The notes below the pieces were generated by a model. The model saw nothing but the letters and a program-made list of their open reading frames with translations. It was not told where the DNA came from and did not search any database. Below, one piece after another: positions 33,402 to 42,802 of a DNA stretch of 64,000 nucleotides. The position numbers and the translations under genes are program-made. Position 1 is the first letter of the stretch, and the number at the start of each line of letters is the position of its first letter. This stretch comes from Candidatus Eiseniibacteriota bacterium (lineage in GTDB: Bacteria > Eisenbacteria > RBG-16-71-46 > CAIMUX01), in the NCBI GenBank assembly GCA_020633975.1, contig JACKCR010000002.1:2604001-2668000 (forward strand). Reading direction: 5' to 3'.

Positions 33402-36140
33402 CTAGGCGTCGAACGCGCTGAACCCGCCCCACTCGAACAGGTGCCGCCCGGAGTCGCTAGACGAGATCATCGCGTCGTGAAGGGCCACCGCGGGGTCTGG
33501 ACTGCGCTCGGACCAGAGGTGTTCGTAGAACCGTCCCACGAACTCCAGGGTCGCTTCATCGTCCACTGCCCAACGGGTGGCGACCAACCGATTCACTCCA
33601 GCCGAAAGGAACGAGTGGGCAACGCTGACGAGTTCGTCTCCGCGAACGCCAGCCACCCTCCCCGTCTCGCAAGCGCTGAGGAACACGAAGCCGGATCTCG
33701 CTCTCACGCGGTCTAGGTCGTCCACGAAGACCGCGCCATCATTGCAGAGGAAGTGCGAGAACGCCGGGTTCTGCTCTCGGAAGCGTGCGTGGGTCGCGAT
33801 GTGGAGAGCGCCACTCGCTTCGAGTGACCCGAGGACGGCATCCCTCGTTAGCTCGGACGTGGCATGGCAGCGACCTCCGCCACCACTGGCGGCGACGCGA
33901 TCGACCTCGATGGGAATGGAACGCAAGTCGGGGTGGTTGAGTCCGAGCACCGTGACCGAGTCGATGTTCCGCCGGGTCCTTCCTCGATTCCCAAGCACCT
34001 GAAGGGCAGGGACGCGGGACACGACGAGCTGGCGGAGAGGTTCATGGACCGCGAAGAAGCACTCGAACGGAACCTGATGAAGACGCCTGTGCGGTACGAC
34101 GAGCAGTCGCTTCGCGCCGCGGAGGTACTGCTCCAATGGGGCGAGGAGTGCTTCGTAGAGCTGATGCAACGACCGATCGAGGGATCGGCCCGGGAGGGTA
34201 TCGGCCCCTCGGTACCAACCTCCGGCCGCAGCGTTGTCCAGCTGGAAGCGGAACCGGTCGATCGAGTCATCGATCTCTGCGAGAGGGGTCTCCAGCGGGA
34301 TGCAGTCCAGCGTCTGTCGCGAGAGAACGAACGCAACGACACGCGGAGGAAGGCAGAAGTAGGAAACGCAGACCTCGTCCTCGCCGATGAAGGAGGTGAA
34401 CTCCTGCGACTCGGGTCGTGCCTGAGGAGTGGAGTCGGCGTCGGCCACTGTTCTCAGTTTCGCGGCGAGGGCCGCTTCCTTCCGCGTGATCTCGACCTCC
34501 AGCTCTCGGGACACGCGTGGGTCTCCCCGCTCGGTCTCCAAGCGAACCAAGAGCTGGGATAGCTGCCACCGCTCAGCAGCGAACCGGTCGAGATCTCGCT
34601 GCCCGTCCTTCCGGAGACGATCTTTCAGCAGACGGGCTCGTGCGGCTTCCGACCAGGAAAGCAGACGATCGACGCGGGGCCGCGTACGCTCGAGCTCGAG
34701 GCGCATCAGGTCCAAATAGACATCGAGCTTCTGCCCGAAACCGGCCCCTCGCAGCGTCGCGTTCGGAAGCAGCCGGCGATAGGCTTCGAGATCGACGGAG
34801 GCACGCGTCCACCTGCGGCTCGCGCGTCCCGGATTTCCGGAACGAAGAGCGATACCGCCGGCCAAACGGTACAGATCCATCCGATGCGTGAGCCTCAGAG
34901 GCCGACGCGAGCGCATCCTCCGCTGCGCCCTCGCCTCGGCGGTATCGAGGCGTCCGGTATCCATCTCCAAACGTATTCGAGCCAACGTGAGCCGCTCCGC
35001 GAAAAGCGTCCCGCTGTGTTCCGAACGTTCGAGCTGTTCCAGCTCGTCACGTGCCGCATCGAAAGCGCCGACTTCGAGGTCGAGGAGCACGTTCTCGAGT
35101 CGAAGCTCTGCCAGCTCGAGCGGATGCCCATCGAGGCACTCCCTCCCGGAACGAAGGGACGCTTCCACGAGAGCAACGTCGCCCGCGAGACGCGATGCCC
35201 GCGCAGCAATGACGTGGGAGATTCCGGCGTCCTGCTTCATCCCCTCGGCCTGGAACGCGCGAGCGCTACCGGCGGCGATGATCGCGGCATCCTCCGGCAA
35301 CCCGAGTTCGAGCAGAAGCTCGCTTCGAGTCCGCTCGGCCGAGGCCCGAAGGTCGATCGCCTCCGCCTTCTCGAAGATCTCGCTCGCGGACTCGAGGTCG
35401 GCAAGGGCCTCACGATACCGGCCAAGGATCCGCTCGAGCTCCGCCCGATTGAACCGGGCGTGGGCGACGATGTAGTGGAGCTCATGCCGTTCGGCTTCGT
35501 CTTCGACTTCACCGAACACTCGTCGTGCGGCGTCGAAGCTCCCGAGCTGTGTCAGCGCGATCGCCTCGTTTACCTTCACCTGAAGGCTCGTGTAGGCATC
35601 CGCTCCGGAACGGGCGAAGTGCGCTGCCGCCGTCCGGTAGAGCTTCGCTGCGACGCGAAACGCCCCCTCGTGGTACGCCAGATTGCCTTCGTTGATCGCG
35701 AGCTTGGCGAGATACTCCACGTCATCCAAAGCCGTCAGGGCTTTGCGACCACTTGCCGCCCAGCGCCGCGCCTCCGGTTCCCGTCCGAGCAAACCGAGCA
35801 CGTGCACCCAACCGACCACCGCGCGTCCGAAGAGGTCCGGTCGGTCTATCTCGCTGGCCCGCTCGACCGCAACTCGGAAGTGCGTATCGGCATCTTTGGT
35901 ACGACCAAGAAAGACGAACATCTCGCCGAGCGCTCGGTGCAGGAGCACGGCCCCCGCCGCGTCGACGTTGGGTGAGTCACAGAGCTTGAGAAGTGCGGTC
36001 TGGTGGGACGCTGCCGCGCCAAGGTCCTGGAGGACCAAAGCAAAAAGTGCATCTCTGAGCGCGAGAACACGCGCTTCAGGGACGACTCGGCCCGCGGTCT
36101 CGATCGATCGGATTTGGTCTGCTAGGAGGTCGGCCGCCAC
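33402..36140 (-). CDS. TPR-CHAT caspase-like protease
   Basis: 912 residues from GTG 36140 (GAGGAGAGG upstream). The N-terminal 500 residues are helical TPR-like repeats (for example LHRALGEMFVFLGRTKDADTHF, YHEGAFRVAAKLYRTAAAHF). The last 250 form a CHAT domain with the catalytic His in ALHIATHARF and Cys in VFLSACETGRVAGVRGDEL. CHAT proteins are cysteine peptidases used in programmed death, defence or signalling. The gene follows an ECF sigma factor and a putative anti-sigma, with 9 nt to the latter, so it is likely part of that regulatory unit. Confidence 0.92.
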   Translation of the reverse strand: MAADLLADQIRSIETAGRVVPEARVLALRDALFALVLQDLGAAASHQTALLKLCDSPNVDAAGAVLLHRALGEMFVFLGRTKDADTHFRVAVERASEIDRPDLFGRAVVGWVHVLGLLGREPEARRWAASGRKALTALDDVEYLAKLAINEGNLAYHEGAFRVAAKLYRTAAAHFARSGADAYTSLQVKVNEAIALTQLGSFDAARRVFGEVEDEAERHELHYIVAHARFNRAELERILGRYREALADLESASEIFEKAEAIDLRASAERTRSELLLELGLPEDAAIIAAGSARAFQAEGMKQDAGISHVIAARASRLAGDVALVEASLRSGRECLDGHPLELAELRLENVLLDLEVGAFDAARDELEQLERSEHSGTLFAERLTLARIRLEMDTGRLDTAEARAQRRMRSRRPLRLTHRMDLYRLAGGIALRSGNPGRASRRWTRASVDLEAYRRLLPNATLRGAGFGQKLDVYLDLMRLELERTRPRVDRLLSWSEAARARLLKDRLRKDGQRDLDRFAAERWQLSQLLVRLETERGDPRVSRELEVEITRKEAALAAKLRTVADADSTPQARPESQEFTSFIGEDEVCVSYFCLPPRVVAFVLSRQTLDCIPLETPLAEIDDSIDRFRFQLDNAAAGGWYRGADTLPGRSLDRSLHQLYEALLAPLEQYLRGAKRLLVVPHRRLHQVPFECFFAVHEPLRQLVVSRVPALQVLGNRGRTRRNIDSVTVLGLNHPDLRSIPIEVDRVAASGGGGRCHATSELTRDAVLGSLEASGALHIATHARFREQNPAFSHFLCNDGAVFVDDLDRVRARSGFVFLSACETGRVAGVRGDELVSVAHSFLSAGVNRLVATRWAVDDEATLEFVGRFYEHLWSERSPDPAVALHDAMISSSDSGRHLFEWGGFSAFDA

Positions 36141-36149
36141 TCCCTCTCC

Positions 36150-36749
36150 TCATTCGAGCGGCAATGTGAGCTGGACGATCGAATCGCCCAACTGAACCTC
36201 CAAATCTTGCAGGCCATCGGGAAGCGGGTCGAGCACGAACTCCCCGTAGGAGTCGATCGGCACCGGAGTCTCGGCACCTGGATAGTGCAGAAGTCTCGGT
36301 TCGGGCAGCCCACCGGAGAGCGGAACGACCTGGCCTCTCAAGATGGTGCGTCGATCGCGGAATGTGGTCGTGATCGCGATCCGGTGCTCCGGTGTCTCGT
36401 AAAGCCAACGTGACGGCGCGTCTGTCGCCGTGGCGGGTCCTCGCAGAACCGGCCTGACGATTGGATCGATCCGGAGAGCCCATACGCGACGCAACCCGTC
36501 GATCGACCTCGGCGCGAGGTGCTCCCGAACCGAGCGAAATGCCCGCTCCATGGCGGCCCGGGACGGACGAGGGAGATCATGACGCTCGGCGAGGAGCGAC
36601 AGGAGTCGCTCGACCCGTCCCCACTCCTGACCGCACTCCGGACAAGACTCAGCGTGGAGCCGGGCCCGACGCAGCGCGGGCGTAGCCCCGTCGCCCGTAC
36701 CCACTGCAGCCAGGAGTTCGTACCAGTTGGGGTGCTCGTCGCTCGTCAT
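36150..36749 (-). CDS. Putative anti-sigma factor with a zinc-finger-like motif
   Basis: 199 residues from ATG 36749. Near the N-terminus it has RLHAESCPECGQEWGRV, an H-x3-C-x2-C arrangement like ZAS/zf-HC2 anti-sigma domains. There is no evident membrane segment; the C-terminal half is beta-rich (HRIAITTTFRDRRTILRGQVVPLSGG, GEFVLDPLPDGLQDLEVQLGDSIVQLTL), resembling a sensory or carboxypeptidase-regulatory-like domain. It starts 14 nt after the ECF sigma stop, the classical sigma/anti-sigma order. The role is inferred from motif and position. Confidence 0.7.
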   Translation of the reverse strand: MTSDEHPNWYELLAAVGTGDGATPALRRARLHAESCPECGQEWGRVERLLSLLAERHDLPRPSRAAMERAFRSVREHLAPRSIDGLRRVWALRIDPIVRPVLRGPATATDAPSRWLYETPEHRIAITTTFRDRRTILRGQVVPLSGGLPEPRLLHYPGAETPVPIDSYGEFVLDPLPDGLQDLEVQLGDSIVQLTLPLE

Positions 36750-36763
36750 GATCCCCCAGTCCT

Positions 36764-37357
36764 TCAGTCTTCCTGCTTGGTTCCGACCGTAGACTCCCGG
36801 AGCGGAGCCACGGATACGTCCGGAATCACGTCCAGCAGCTTTTTGAGGCACCGCCCCCGAGTCGGCCCAATGCTTCCGATCGGAATGGAGAGCCGGTCCG
36901 CGATCTCCTTGTAGCTGGGTGAAGACTCGTGGAAGTACAGCGACTCCAGCAACGTCCGACACTGCGGGCTGAGCTCGGCCCATGCATCCTGCAGCTGTGC
37001 GATCTGTTCGACCCTCTCGAGGGAGGAGAACACCTCCTGCTCGAGATCCGCGGGCGGCGTGCTCTCATGCGACATCCGTTCGACCGTCAGACGACGGCGC
37101 GCCGCACGGTGGGCGTCATAGGCGAATCGAAGCGCGATTCCGAACACCCACGAGGAGAACGAACCGGGGGCACGGAGCGATCCGATCCGTTCCAGTACGC
37201 GGATGGCGGTCTTCTGGAGCAGCTCGTCGCGGTCCTCTGAAGACAGGCGCATGCGGCATCCGACCGCCTCGATGAGGGGGCCGCATTCGTCGAAGAAGCG
37301 CTGCCACGCGGCCTCGTCCCCCCGGGCTAGCCCGTCCAACCACTCGATGTCCGACAT
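36764..37357 (-). CDS. ECF-type RNA polymerase sigma factor
   Basis: 197 residues from ATG 37357 (GGAGAGA upstream). Region 2 is seen in EDRDELLQKTAIRVLERIGSL and FSSWVFGIALRFAYDAHRAARRR, and region 4 in LSPQCRTLLESLYFHESSPSYKEIADRL followed by IGSIGPTRGRCLKKL. It should direct RNA polymerase to its own regulon and is probably held by the downstream anti-sigma. The CHAT protease and subtilase in the same orientation are likely members of the regulon. Confidence 0.93.
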   Translation of the reverse strand: MSDIEWLDGLARGDEAAWQRFFDECGPLIEAVGCRMRLSSEDRDELLQKTAIRVLERIGSLRAPGSFSSWVFGIALRFAYDAHRAARRRLTVERMSHESTPPADLEQEVFSSLERVEQIAQLQDAWAELSPQCRTLLESLYFHESSPSYKEIADRLSIPIGSIGPTRGRCLKKLLDVIPDVSVAPLRESTVGTKQED

Positions 37358-37732
37358 TCTCTCCGACCGTGTATCAGGGTCCGGCTCTGCTGCGTCCAGG
37401 CAAGCCACGGGGTCCGGATCGGATCCGGGCCAGGAGTCTCGCTTCTTGGATTCACGACATACATCTTGGCAGCGTTGGCCCCCGAAGTCATCTCCTCGAC
37501 CGGAAGCGACCCAATCTGGTGCTCATTCACGTATACTTCCTCTCGACCCGCCAAGTGGTTGGGGGCGCATCGGCCTGATCAGCCTCGAGCCGCCCCCGCG
37601 GGCCTCCCGTCCGGCCGAAACTCCCGACGGAAGCACTCGAGGATCAGAGATCGCTGTTTCGATGGGCACCGCCGAATCCTTGCAAGCCTCGTGGTACATC
37701 GGAGCCCGGCAGACTGGGAGAGCAGGGAGTCG
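37358..37732. other. Divergent promoter region between the ECF sigma operon and the flavin enzyme
   Basis: 375 bp without a confident gene. It must hold the promoters for both directions. I looked for the CGCAACTC-N16-GATA motif on both strands and did not find it. GGTCCGGATCGGATCCGG at 37411-37428 is a palindrome-rich stretch that might bind a regulator. Confidence 0.4.
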
Positions 37733-39091
37733 ATGACGAGAGTTGGGATCGTCGGAGGTGGCGTCTCCGGCCTGATGGCGGCGTGGGAGCTCTCGGAACT
37801 CGGGTTCGAGGTGGAGCTGTTCGAAGCGGCACCGGTCCTTGGCGGACTCGCCAGCTCGTTCGACTTCGACGGCTTCCGGATCGAACGCTTCTACCACTTC
37901 ATCTGCCGGACAGACGAGACTCTCATCCGAACGATCGACCGACTCGGGCTTCACGATCGACTCCACTGGAAACAGACACGCACCGGATTCTTCTACGAGG
38001 GCCGTCACTTCCCATTCAGCCACGGACTCGACGTGCTCCGCTTCTCCCCACTCTCCTGGCCGGAGAAGCTCCGGTTCGCGTGGGGGGTCTACCGTGCGAG
38101 CCGGATGACGGACTGGCACTCGCTCGAGGGGCAGCCGGCCAAACAATGGTTGATCGACACGCTCGGTCCCAAGGCCTATGAGGTGGTTTGGGATCCTCTT
38201 CTGCGCATCAAGTTCGACCGGTATCACGACGACATCTCCGCGGCCTGGATGTGGCACCGGATCCATCGTGTCGCTCGTTCCCGTACGAGCCCCTTTGCCG
38301 GAGAGAGATTCGGCTACCTCGAAGGCGGCTCTGACCTCTTGGTCGGAACGCTCTCCGAGAAGACGAAGGCAAATGGCGGCAAGATCCACCTGTCCACTCG
38401 AGTGGAGGCAATCGCCGCCGAGGGCAATCGGTGCACCGGTCTTCGGGTCGGTGGTGAGTTCCGCGAGTTCGATGCGGTGATCTGCGCGCTTCCGCTGACT
38501 CTAGTGCCGCAGCTGCTTCCCGAAGGCGCTCCTGAGTACCGGTCCGCTCTCGAGAAGCTCGAGTCGATCGGCGTCGTCTGCATGATCCTCAGGCTGCGGC
38601 ATCCGCTGACGAAGGACTTCTGGCTCAACGTCAACGACCAACGGATCTCGTTCAACGGCGTGATCCAGTACTCCCATCTCAACGACGATCCTCGTCTCGA
38701 AGGACGAACGATCGCCTACATCCCGTTCTATCTCGACCGGGGCCATCCGCGGTTCCAATACTCGGACGAGCTTCTCTACGACGAGTATTGCGCCGCGCTC
38801 TCCATCCTGAACCCTGACTTCGACCGTGGCTGGGTCGAGGGGTACCGCGTCTTCCGGGCTCCGCACGCACAGCCGATCTGCGGGCTCGACTTCTCCGACA
38901 GGGTTCCCAGAATCCGCACGCCGTGGGATCATCTCTACATGATCGAGTCGACCCAGCTGTATCCCGCCGATCGGATCATCAGCGGCAACCTCCGCTTGGC
39001 CCAGGACGCGGTCACCATTGCGCTCGGAGAGATGGGGTACTCGGGACGCCTGCCCTTCCCAGAGAGAGACCCGTCGGACATTCCCGCGTGA
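37733..39091 (+). CDS. Flavin-dependent amine-oxidase/UGM-like oxidoreductase (second copy)
   Basis: 452 residues from ATG 37733 (CAGGGAG upstream). TRVGIVGGGVSGLMAAWELSELGFEVELFEA with VLGGLASS gives the FAD-binding N-terminus. IERFYHFICRTDETLIRTIDRLGL and FGYLEGGSDLLVGTLSEK follow, and YMIESTQLYPADRIISGNLRLAQDAV closes the fold. It is paralogous to 15831-17258. The overlap with the GT87-like gene (GTGA) suggests the pair acts together on a lipid-linked or surface glycan. The substrate is unknown. Confidence 0.8.
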   Translation: MTRVGIVGGGVSGLMAAWELSELGFEVELFEAAPVLGGLASSFDFDGFRIERFYHFICRTDETLIRTIDRLGLHDRLHWKQTRTGFFYEGRHFPFSHGLDVLRFSPLSWPEKLRFAWGVYRASRMTDWHSLEGQPAKQWLIDTLGPKAYEVVWDPLLRIKFDRYHDDISAAWMWHRIHRVARSRTSPFAGERFGYLEGGSDLLVGTLSEKTKANGGKIHLSTRVEAIAAEGNRCTGLRVGGEFREFDAVICALPLTLVPQLLPEGAPEYRSALEKLESIGVVCMILRLRHPLTKDFWLNVNDQRISFNGVIQYSHLNDDPRLEGRTIAYIPFYLDRGHPRFQYSDELLYDEYCAALSILNPDFDRGWVEGYRVFRAPHAQPICGLDFSDRVPRIRTPWDHLYMIESTQLYPADRIISGNLRLAQDAVTIALGEMGYSGRLPFPERDPSDIPA

Positions 39092-40485
39092 GCCGCATCT
39101 TCGCAGCCGCTCTTCTCATCCTCCTGATCGTCGGTGGAACGATCGGAACCGTGATGGACACCGTCCCGGAGATCCGGAAGTCGATCGAGATTCCAAAGGG
39201 AACGACCGCCTTCTTCGACTTCCGACTCTTCAACAGCGTGGTCGTGGATTCGAAGGAAGGGAAGCCGCTCTACCGAATCGACAAGACGAACTACTTCGCC
39301 CCGGGAAGCGCCGTCTACAAGTACCCTCCCCCTTACGCCGCCCTGCTCTCGTTCGACGCGGATCGAAGGTGGCGTCCTGTCGCGCGGAGGTTCGCGATCT
39401 ACGATCTCTCCGCGCTCGTATTGACCTGGCTGCTCCTGACGGTCGGAACTCTCCGCGCCCCCACCGCCCGCGCCGCGATTCCGGCCACCACGACGGGAAC
39501 CAATCTCCCTTGGAGTGACCCTCGTTCGGGGCTCGCCCGCTCGATCGGCCTGCTCTGTCTCCTCACGATCTGGAAGCCGTTCTGGGAAAGCCTCGCCGGA
39601 ATCCAGCTCGAACCCCTCTTTCTTCCCTTGCTCGCGTTGGCCTTCCTCGCGCTGGAGCGCGGTCACGATTGGGTGGAAGGAGTGGCTATCGGCGCTTCGA
39701 GCGCGCTCAAGGTCTATCCGGCGCTTCTCGGTATCGGGCCTCTTCTCGAGCGGCGGTGGAAGTCGATCGGAGCGGGAATCTCCGCAGGAGTCGTCCTCCT
39801 CGCCTTCGGAGCTTGGCGGTTCAGTTGGGGAGAAACCTGGTACTACGTCTCTCAGGTGCTTCCGAAGCTCGGTGGTACGAGTCTCGCGCCCGAGAACCTA
39901 TCCATCTTGGGACGTCTGGGAAGCGCTCTCGTCGGGGAGATCACGCCTCCGAAAGGAACCCAGTTCCTCCCGACTCTCGAGTCCTTTGGCTCTCCTGCCG
40001 ACGTCTGGTCGGCCCGAATCGGCGCATTCCTCATCGTCAGCGTCTTGATCGCGATCACGGTGCGAGTGCTGGCGCCGCTTCGGAGAGAGCAGCGCGGGCC
40101 CGTGCGCTTCGGGCTATCCCTTCCGCTCTTGCTCCTCGTGTCTCCCACCTCCTGGTTCGACTACCAGACGCTGCTGTTCGTCCCGGCCGCGTGGCTCTTC
40201 CTGCGTCTTCCGTTCGAACGAGAGTACCGCGCAGCCTGGACCGTGCTCCTCGCCAGCTTGCTCCCGCTCGTCCTGCTCGACGCGAACGCAGTGCCCCGAG
40301 GAGAAGAGGCTCCACTTTGGCTAACTCTGAGCCGGATGCTGGGTGCGTTTGGACTCTGGGCGGCCTATGTCGTGGTCGCGTGGATCAGCAGGAAATCTAC
40401 CGCGGGATCAGGCGAGAGACACGAGCGCTTCGACCAACCGCTCGGGCCCGATCGGAGCAGCGGCGTCGCTCGAGGCGAGGTCTAG
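39088..40485 (+). CDS. GT87-like polyprenol-phosphate sugar glycosyltransferase, integral membrane
   Basis: 465 residues from GTG 39088, overlapping the upstream TGA. It has about ten membrane segments. An early periplasmic loop carries the D-F-R/Y-K-Y-P-P-P pattern (FFDFRLFNSVVVDSKEGKPLYRI, AVYKYPPPYAALL), which is typical of DUF2029/GT87 enzymes. Central parts include IWKPFWESLAGIQLEPLFLPLLALAFLALERG and ALKVYPALLGI; SPTSWFDYQTLL lies near the end. It probably adds a sugar from a polyprenyl-phosphate donor. The last 78 nt overlap the convergent CofD-like gene. Confidence 0.82.
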   Translation: MSRIFAAALLILLIVGGTIGTVMDTVPEIRKSIEIPKGTTAFFDFRLFNSVVVDSKEGKPLYRIDKTNYFAPGSAVYKYPPPYAALLSFDADRRWRPVARRFAIYDLSALVLTWLLLTVGTLRAPTARAAIPATTTGTNLPWSDPRSGLARSIGLLCLLTIWKPFWESLAGIQLEPLFLPLLALAFLALERGHDWVEGVAIGASSALKVYPALLGIGPLLERRWKSIGAGISAGVVLLAFGAWRFSWGETWYYVSQVLPKLGGTSLAPENLSILGRLGSALVGEITPPKGTQFLPTLESFGSPADVWSARIGAFLIVSVLIAITVRVLAPLRREQRGPVRFGLSLPLLLLVSPTSWFDYQTLLFVPAAWLFLRLPFEREYRAAWTVLLASLLPLVLLDANAVPRGEEAPLWLTLSRMLGAFGLWAAYVVVAWISRKSTAGSGERHERFDQPLGPDRSSGVARGEV

Positions 40486-41682
40486 TTCGATCAGCCGAAC
40501 CCCCGTTGCCTCGATCTTCTTCCTCTCCGGATCCGTAGCGTAGGCGGCATCGCTCTTGTCGAGCAGGACGAAGTCGACCCCGGGGCCGCGGTCTGCACTC
40601 CCCGTGAGCTCCAAGAGCACTTGGAGACACTCGGCGGCGGACCGTCCACCTTGTTCCGGATCCAGGCCCGTGTTGGGTACGTAGACCTTGGGTGCCTGAC
40701 TCGCCGCAATCGCCTCCCGGATCCCGCTCGGGAGCACGTTGGCGACGATGCTCGAAAAGAAACTCCCCATCGGGTAGCAGATCAAGTCCGCCTCGCCGAT
40801 CGCATCGATCGCCTTCGGATTCGCAGCGACATCGGTCGCCCACACGGTTCCGCCACCCGACGAGGTGCCCGCCGAATCGAGGTCAGTCGACCTGGCGGCT
40901 TCCGGGGCGGACCCTGGCGCCCCACCTGCTGTCGCCACGAGGCCAGGCGACGCGGCTGCGTCCGTCGACACCAGCGATACGGTTTCGATCCGCTGTGTCA
41001 GTCGTCGGAACATGTGCTGCCCCACGACCTGCGAGTGATCCGACAGGGTTGCGGCGAGATGTGCGTCCTCTTCCGTCACGGGAACGACGTTCCCGAGCAC
41101 TCCTACCAGCTTGGAGAAGAGAAAGAGTACCGAGTCGAGGTGACGATCGTTCTCCAGATACCCTGCGGCGAGCACGAGGTTGCCGATGCTCGCACCTCGT
41201 AGGTCGAATCGAGTGTCGCTCGCTCTCTCTGCGAAGGCCCGGAGGTGAGTCCGCACGAGGCGAGCCATAGCGGGCGGAAGCTCCGAGACCAACGGGTCCG
41301 TACCGTCGACCAACGCGCGAAAGCGGGACTCGAGTTCGCGCGGAGCTTCGTCGAACGGCAGACGATGAGAGAACAACCGGTAGATCTCCGGGTTGCCTTG
41401 GACCGACTCGTCTGCGAGGGCGAGGAGGCGATTCCGCAGATCCCCGATCGACGGCATCCGGAAGATCCGACGAAGCTCGGCTGAACTCCCTCCGGAGTCG
41501 AACGCGGTGATGACGTGCGTCGAGTTGTGGGTGTAGCGCTTGAGAGTCCTGGACGTCTTCCGGAGGGCACTGCCGCCGGAGAAGAAAAGGAGCCGAGGGC
41601 CGAACTCCGGGAGACGAAGACACCGCTCCACCCGAAAGCGGTCGGGGATCTCGGCCCGACGTGTTACGCGCAAATCGCTCAC
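40408..41682 (-). CDS. GAK-system CofD-like protein
   Basis: 424 residues from GTG 41682, five bases after the HprK-like stop. RLLFFSGGSALRKTSRTL, THVITAFDSGGSSAELRRIFRMPSIGDLRNRLLALAD and DLICYPMGSFFSSIVANVL match the CofD/YvcK fold. The neighbouring HprK-like and ATP-grasp genes define the GAK version. An Ala/Gly/Ser-rich insert of about 45 residues (around residues 235-280) interrupts the fold before the TVWATD segment. GAK-system biochemistry is not established. Its 3' end runs 78 nt into the convergent GT87-like gene. Confidence 0.87.
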   Translation of the reverse strand: MSDLRVTRRAEIPDRFRVERCLRLPEFGPRLLFFSGGSALRKTSRTLKRYTHNSTHVITAFDSGGSSAELRRIFRMPSIGDLRNRLLALADESVQGNPEIYRLFSHRLPFDEAPRELESRFRALVDGTDPLVSELPPAMARLVRTHLRAFAERASDTRFDLRGASIGNLVLAAGYLENDRHLDSVLFLFSKLVGVLGNVVPVTEEDAHLAATLSDHSQVVGQHMFRRLTQRIETVSLVSTDAAASPGLVATAGGAPGSAPEAARSTDLDSAGTSSGGGTVWATDVAANPKAIDAIGEADLICYPMGSFFSSIVANVLPSGIREAIAASQAPKVYVPNTGLDPEQGGRSAAECLQVLLELTGSADRGPGVDFVLLDKSDAAYATDPERKKIEATGVRLIELDLASSDAAAPIGPERLVEALVSLA

Positions 41683-41686
41683 CGCA

Positions 41687-42802
41687 CTATTGTGCACCCA
41701 AGTCCAGGAGGTCCGCCACCCGAGACGCGGCCTTCTCGAACTCGACGCCTCCCCGCAGTTGGAGCACGGATAGCCCGTCGAGTTCCCGCAGGTAGTTTGC
41801 CGCGTCCGGCTCGACCGGTCCGCTCGGCATCGTTCCATCGGCGGCGAAGAAGAACGGTCCCGGGCCTTTCCGGATCGCTGTGAACGCGCCTTCACACGAC
41901 TCGTATGCGGTCTCGATGAACTCGGTAGGAAGCGACACGCGCCGGTCCCAATCGAGCACCACGAGGGCGCTCACCGCCGACTCGGCGACATAGCTGGTTC
42001 CCGAGAACGTGAGCTTGAGATCGACGTCGTACTTCTCTTCGAGCTGCCACAGCTCCTCCCGCGACAGGGTCCGCAACGAGTCGATCTTCTCCTGGGAGAG
42101 GAGCGAGAGCAGCTTCGGGTTGTTGATGATCGTCCCGGGATTCACGCGCGGCAGCTTCGGAACACCTCTCACGAGAACCTCGTCGCCGTGTCGCCGCAAC
42201 AAGACTCGGTCGTTGCTGACGAAGCCGGCGCCGAGGGAGAGAAGGTGAAGCGCCAGCGTCGACTTCCCACCACCCGATCCGGCCGCAAAGACTACGCTCC
42301 GAGCGCCGTCGCGCGCGGCGGCCGAGGCAGCGTGCCCCAACACCCACCCGCGGTGGACATGATGGTTGATGTACTGCGTGTTGATGAAGTTGACGATCTG
42401 GTTGTCGTTCGCCTGACATGGGCCGAACGCGACTCGATACTCCGGCCCGATGAGGAACTGCATTCCCGTTCGGATCTTCCGGACGACCCGCCCGCCCTCG
42501 ACATCCGCCCACTCCTCCTTGCGACCGCGCTTTCCCGGCTCCCGCGGCCACTCGCGAAATGCGAGCGGAAGCCGGGCCGCAGGGCGCTCGATTGCGTGGA
42601 TCACGAGGTCCGGAGTCGGACGAGCCGGCGAAAGGAACGCCTGGTAGTACCGATCGAGACGGTGGAGCAGCGGTTTGGCGTTGGAGAAGACGCGTACTCC
42701 GAACTCACCGAACGCCAGGTCCAGTTCGTGGAGTCCACGCTCGGTCGGGACGATCCCGGCTGCAATGTCGAGCGCCCGGAGTGGGCTCTTTGCTTTCGTC
42801 AT
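41687..42802 (-). CDS. GAK-system HprK-related kinase B
   Basis: 371 residues from ATG 42802, overlapping the ATP-grasp stop (ATGA). A P-loop AAGSGGGKSTLALHLLSLGAGFVSNDRVLL sits near residue 175, as in the HPr kinase C-terminal domain, followed by VRGVPKLPRVNPGTI. Unlike true HPr kinase there is no separate N-terminal HprK domain. Position between the CofD-like and ATP-grasp genes matches the described GAK arrangement. The phosphorylation target is unknown. Confidence 0.87.
   Translation of the reverse strand: MTKAKSPLRALDIAAGIVPTERGLHELDLAFGEFGVRVFSNAKPLLHRLDRYYQAFLSPARPTPDLVIHAIERPAARLPLAFREWPREPGKRGRKEEWADVEGGRVVRKIRTGMQFLIGPEYRVAFGPCQANDNQIVNFINTQYINHHVHRGWVLGHAASAAARDGARSVVFAAGSGGGKSTLALHLLSLGAGFVSNDRVLLRRHGDEVLVRGVPKLPRVNPGTIINNPKLLSLLSQEKIDSLRTLSREELWQLEEKYDVDLKLTFSGTSYVAESAVSALVVLDWDRRVSLPTEFIETAYESCEGAFTAIRKGPGPFFFAADGTMPSGPVEPDAANYLRELDGLSVLQLRGGVEFEKAASRVADLLDLGAQ

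Noticed and set aside
36764-37357. This ECF sigma factor as the reader of the CGCAACTC-N16-GATA motif
   Set aside because: No copy of the motif was found upstream of its own operon, and ECF factors are usually autoregulated; the link stays untested.
40408-41682. CofD-like protein as part of F420 synthesis, given the F420-reductase-like gene at 7237
   Set aside because: The surrounding HprK-like and ATP-grasp genes mark it as the GAK type; no other F420 gene is visible.
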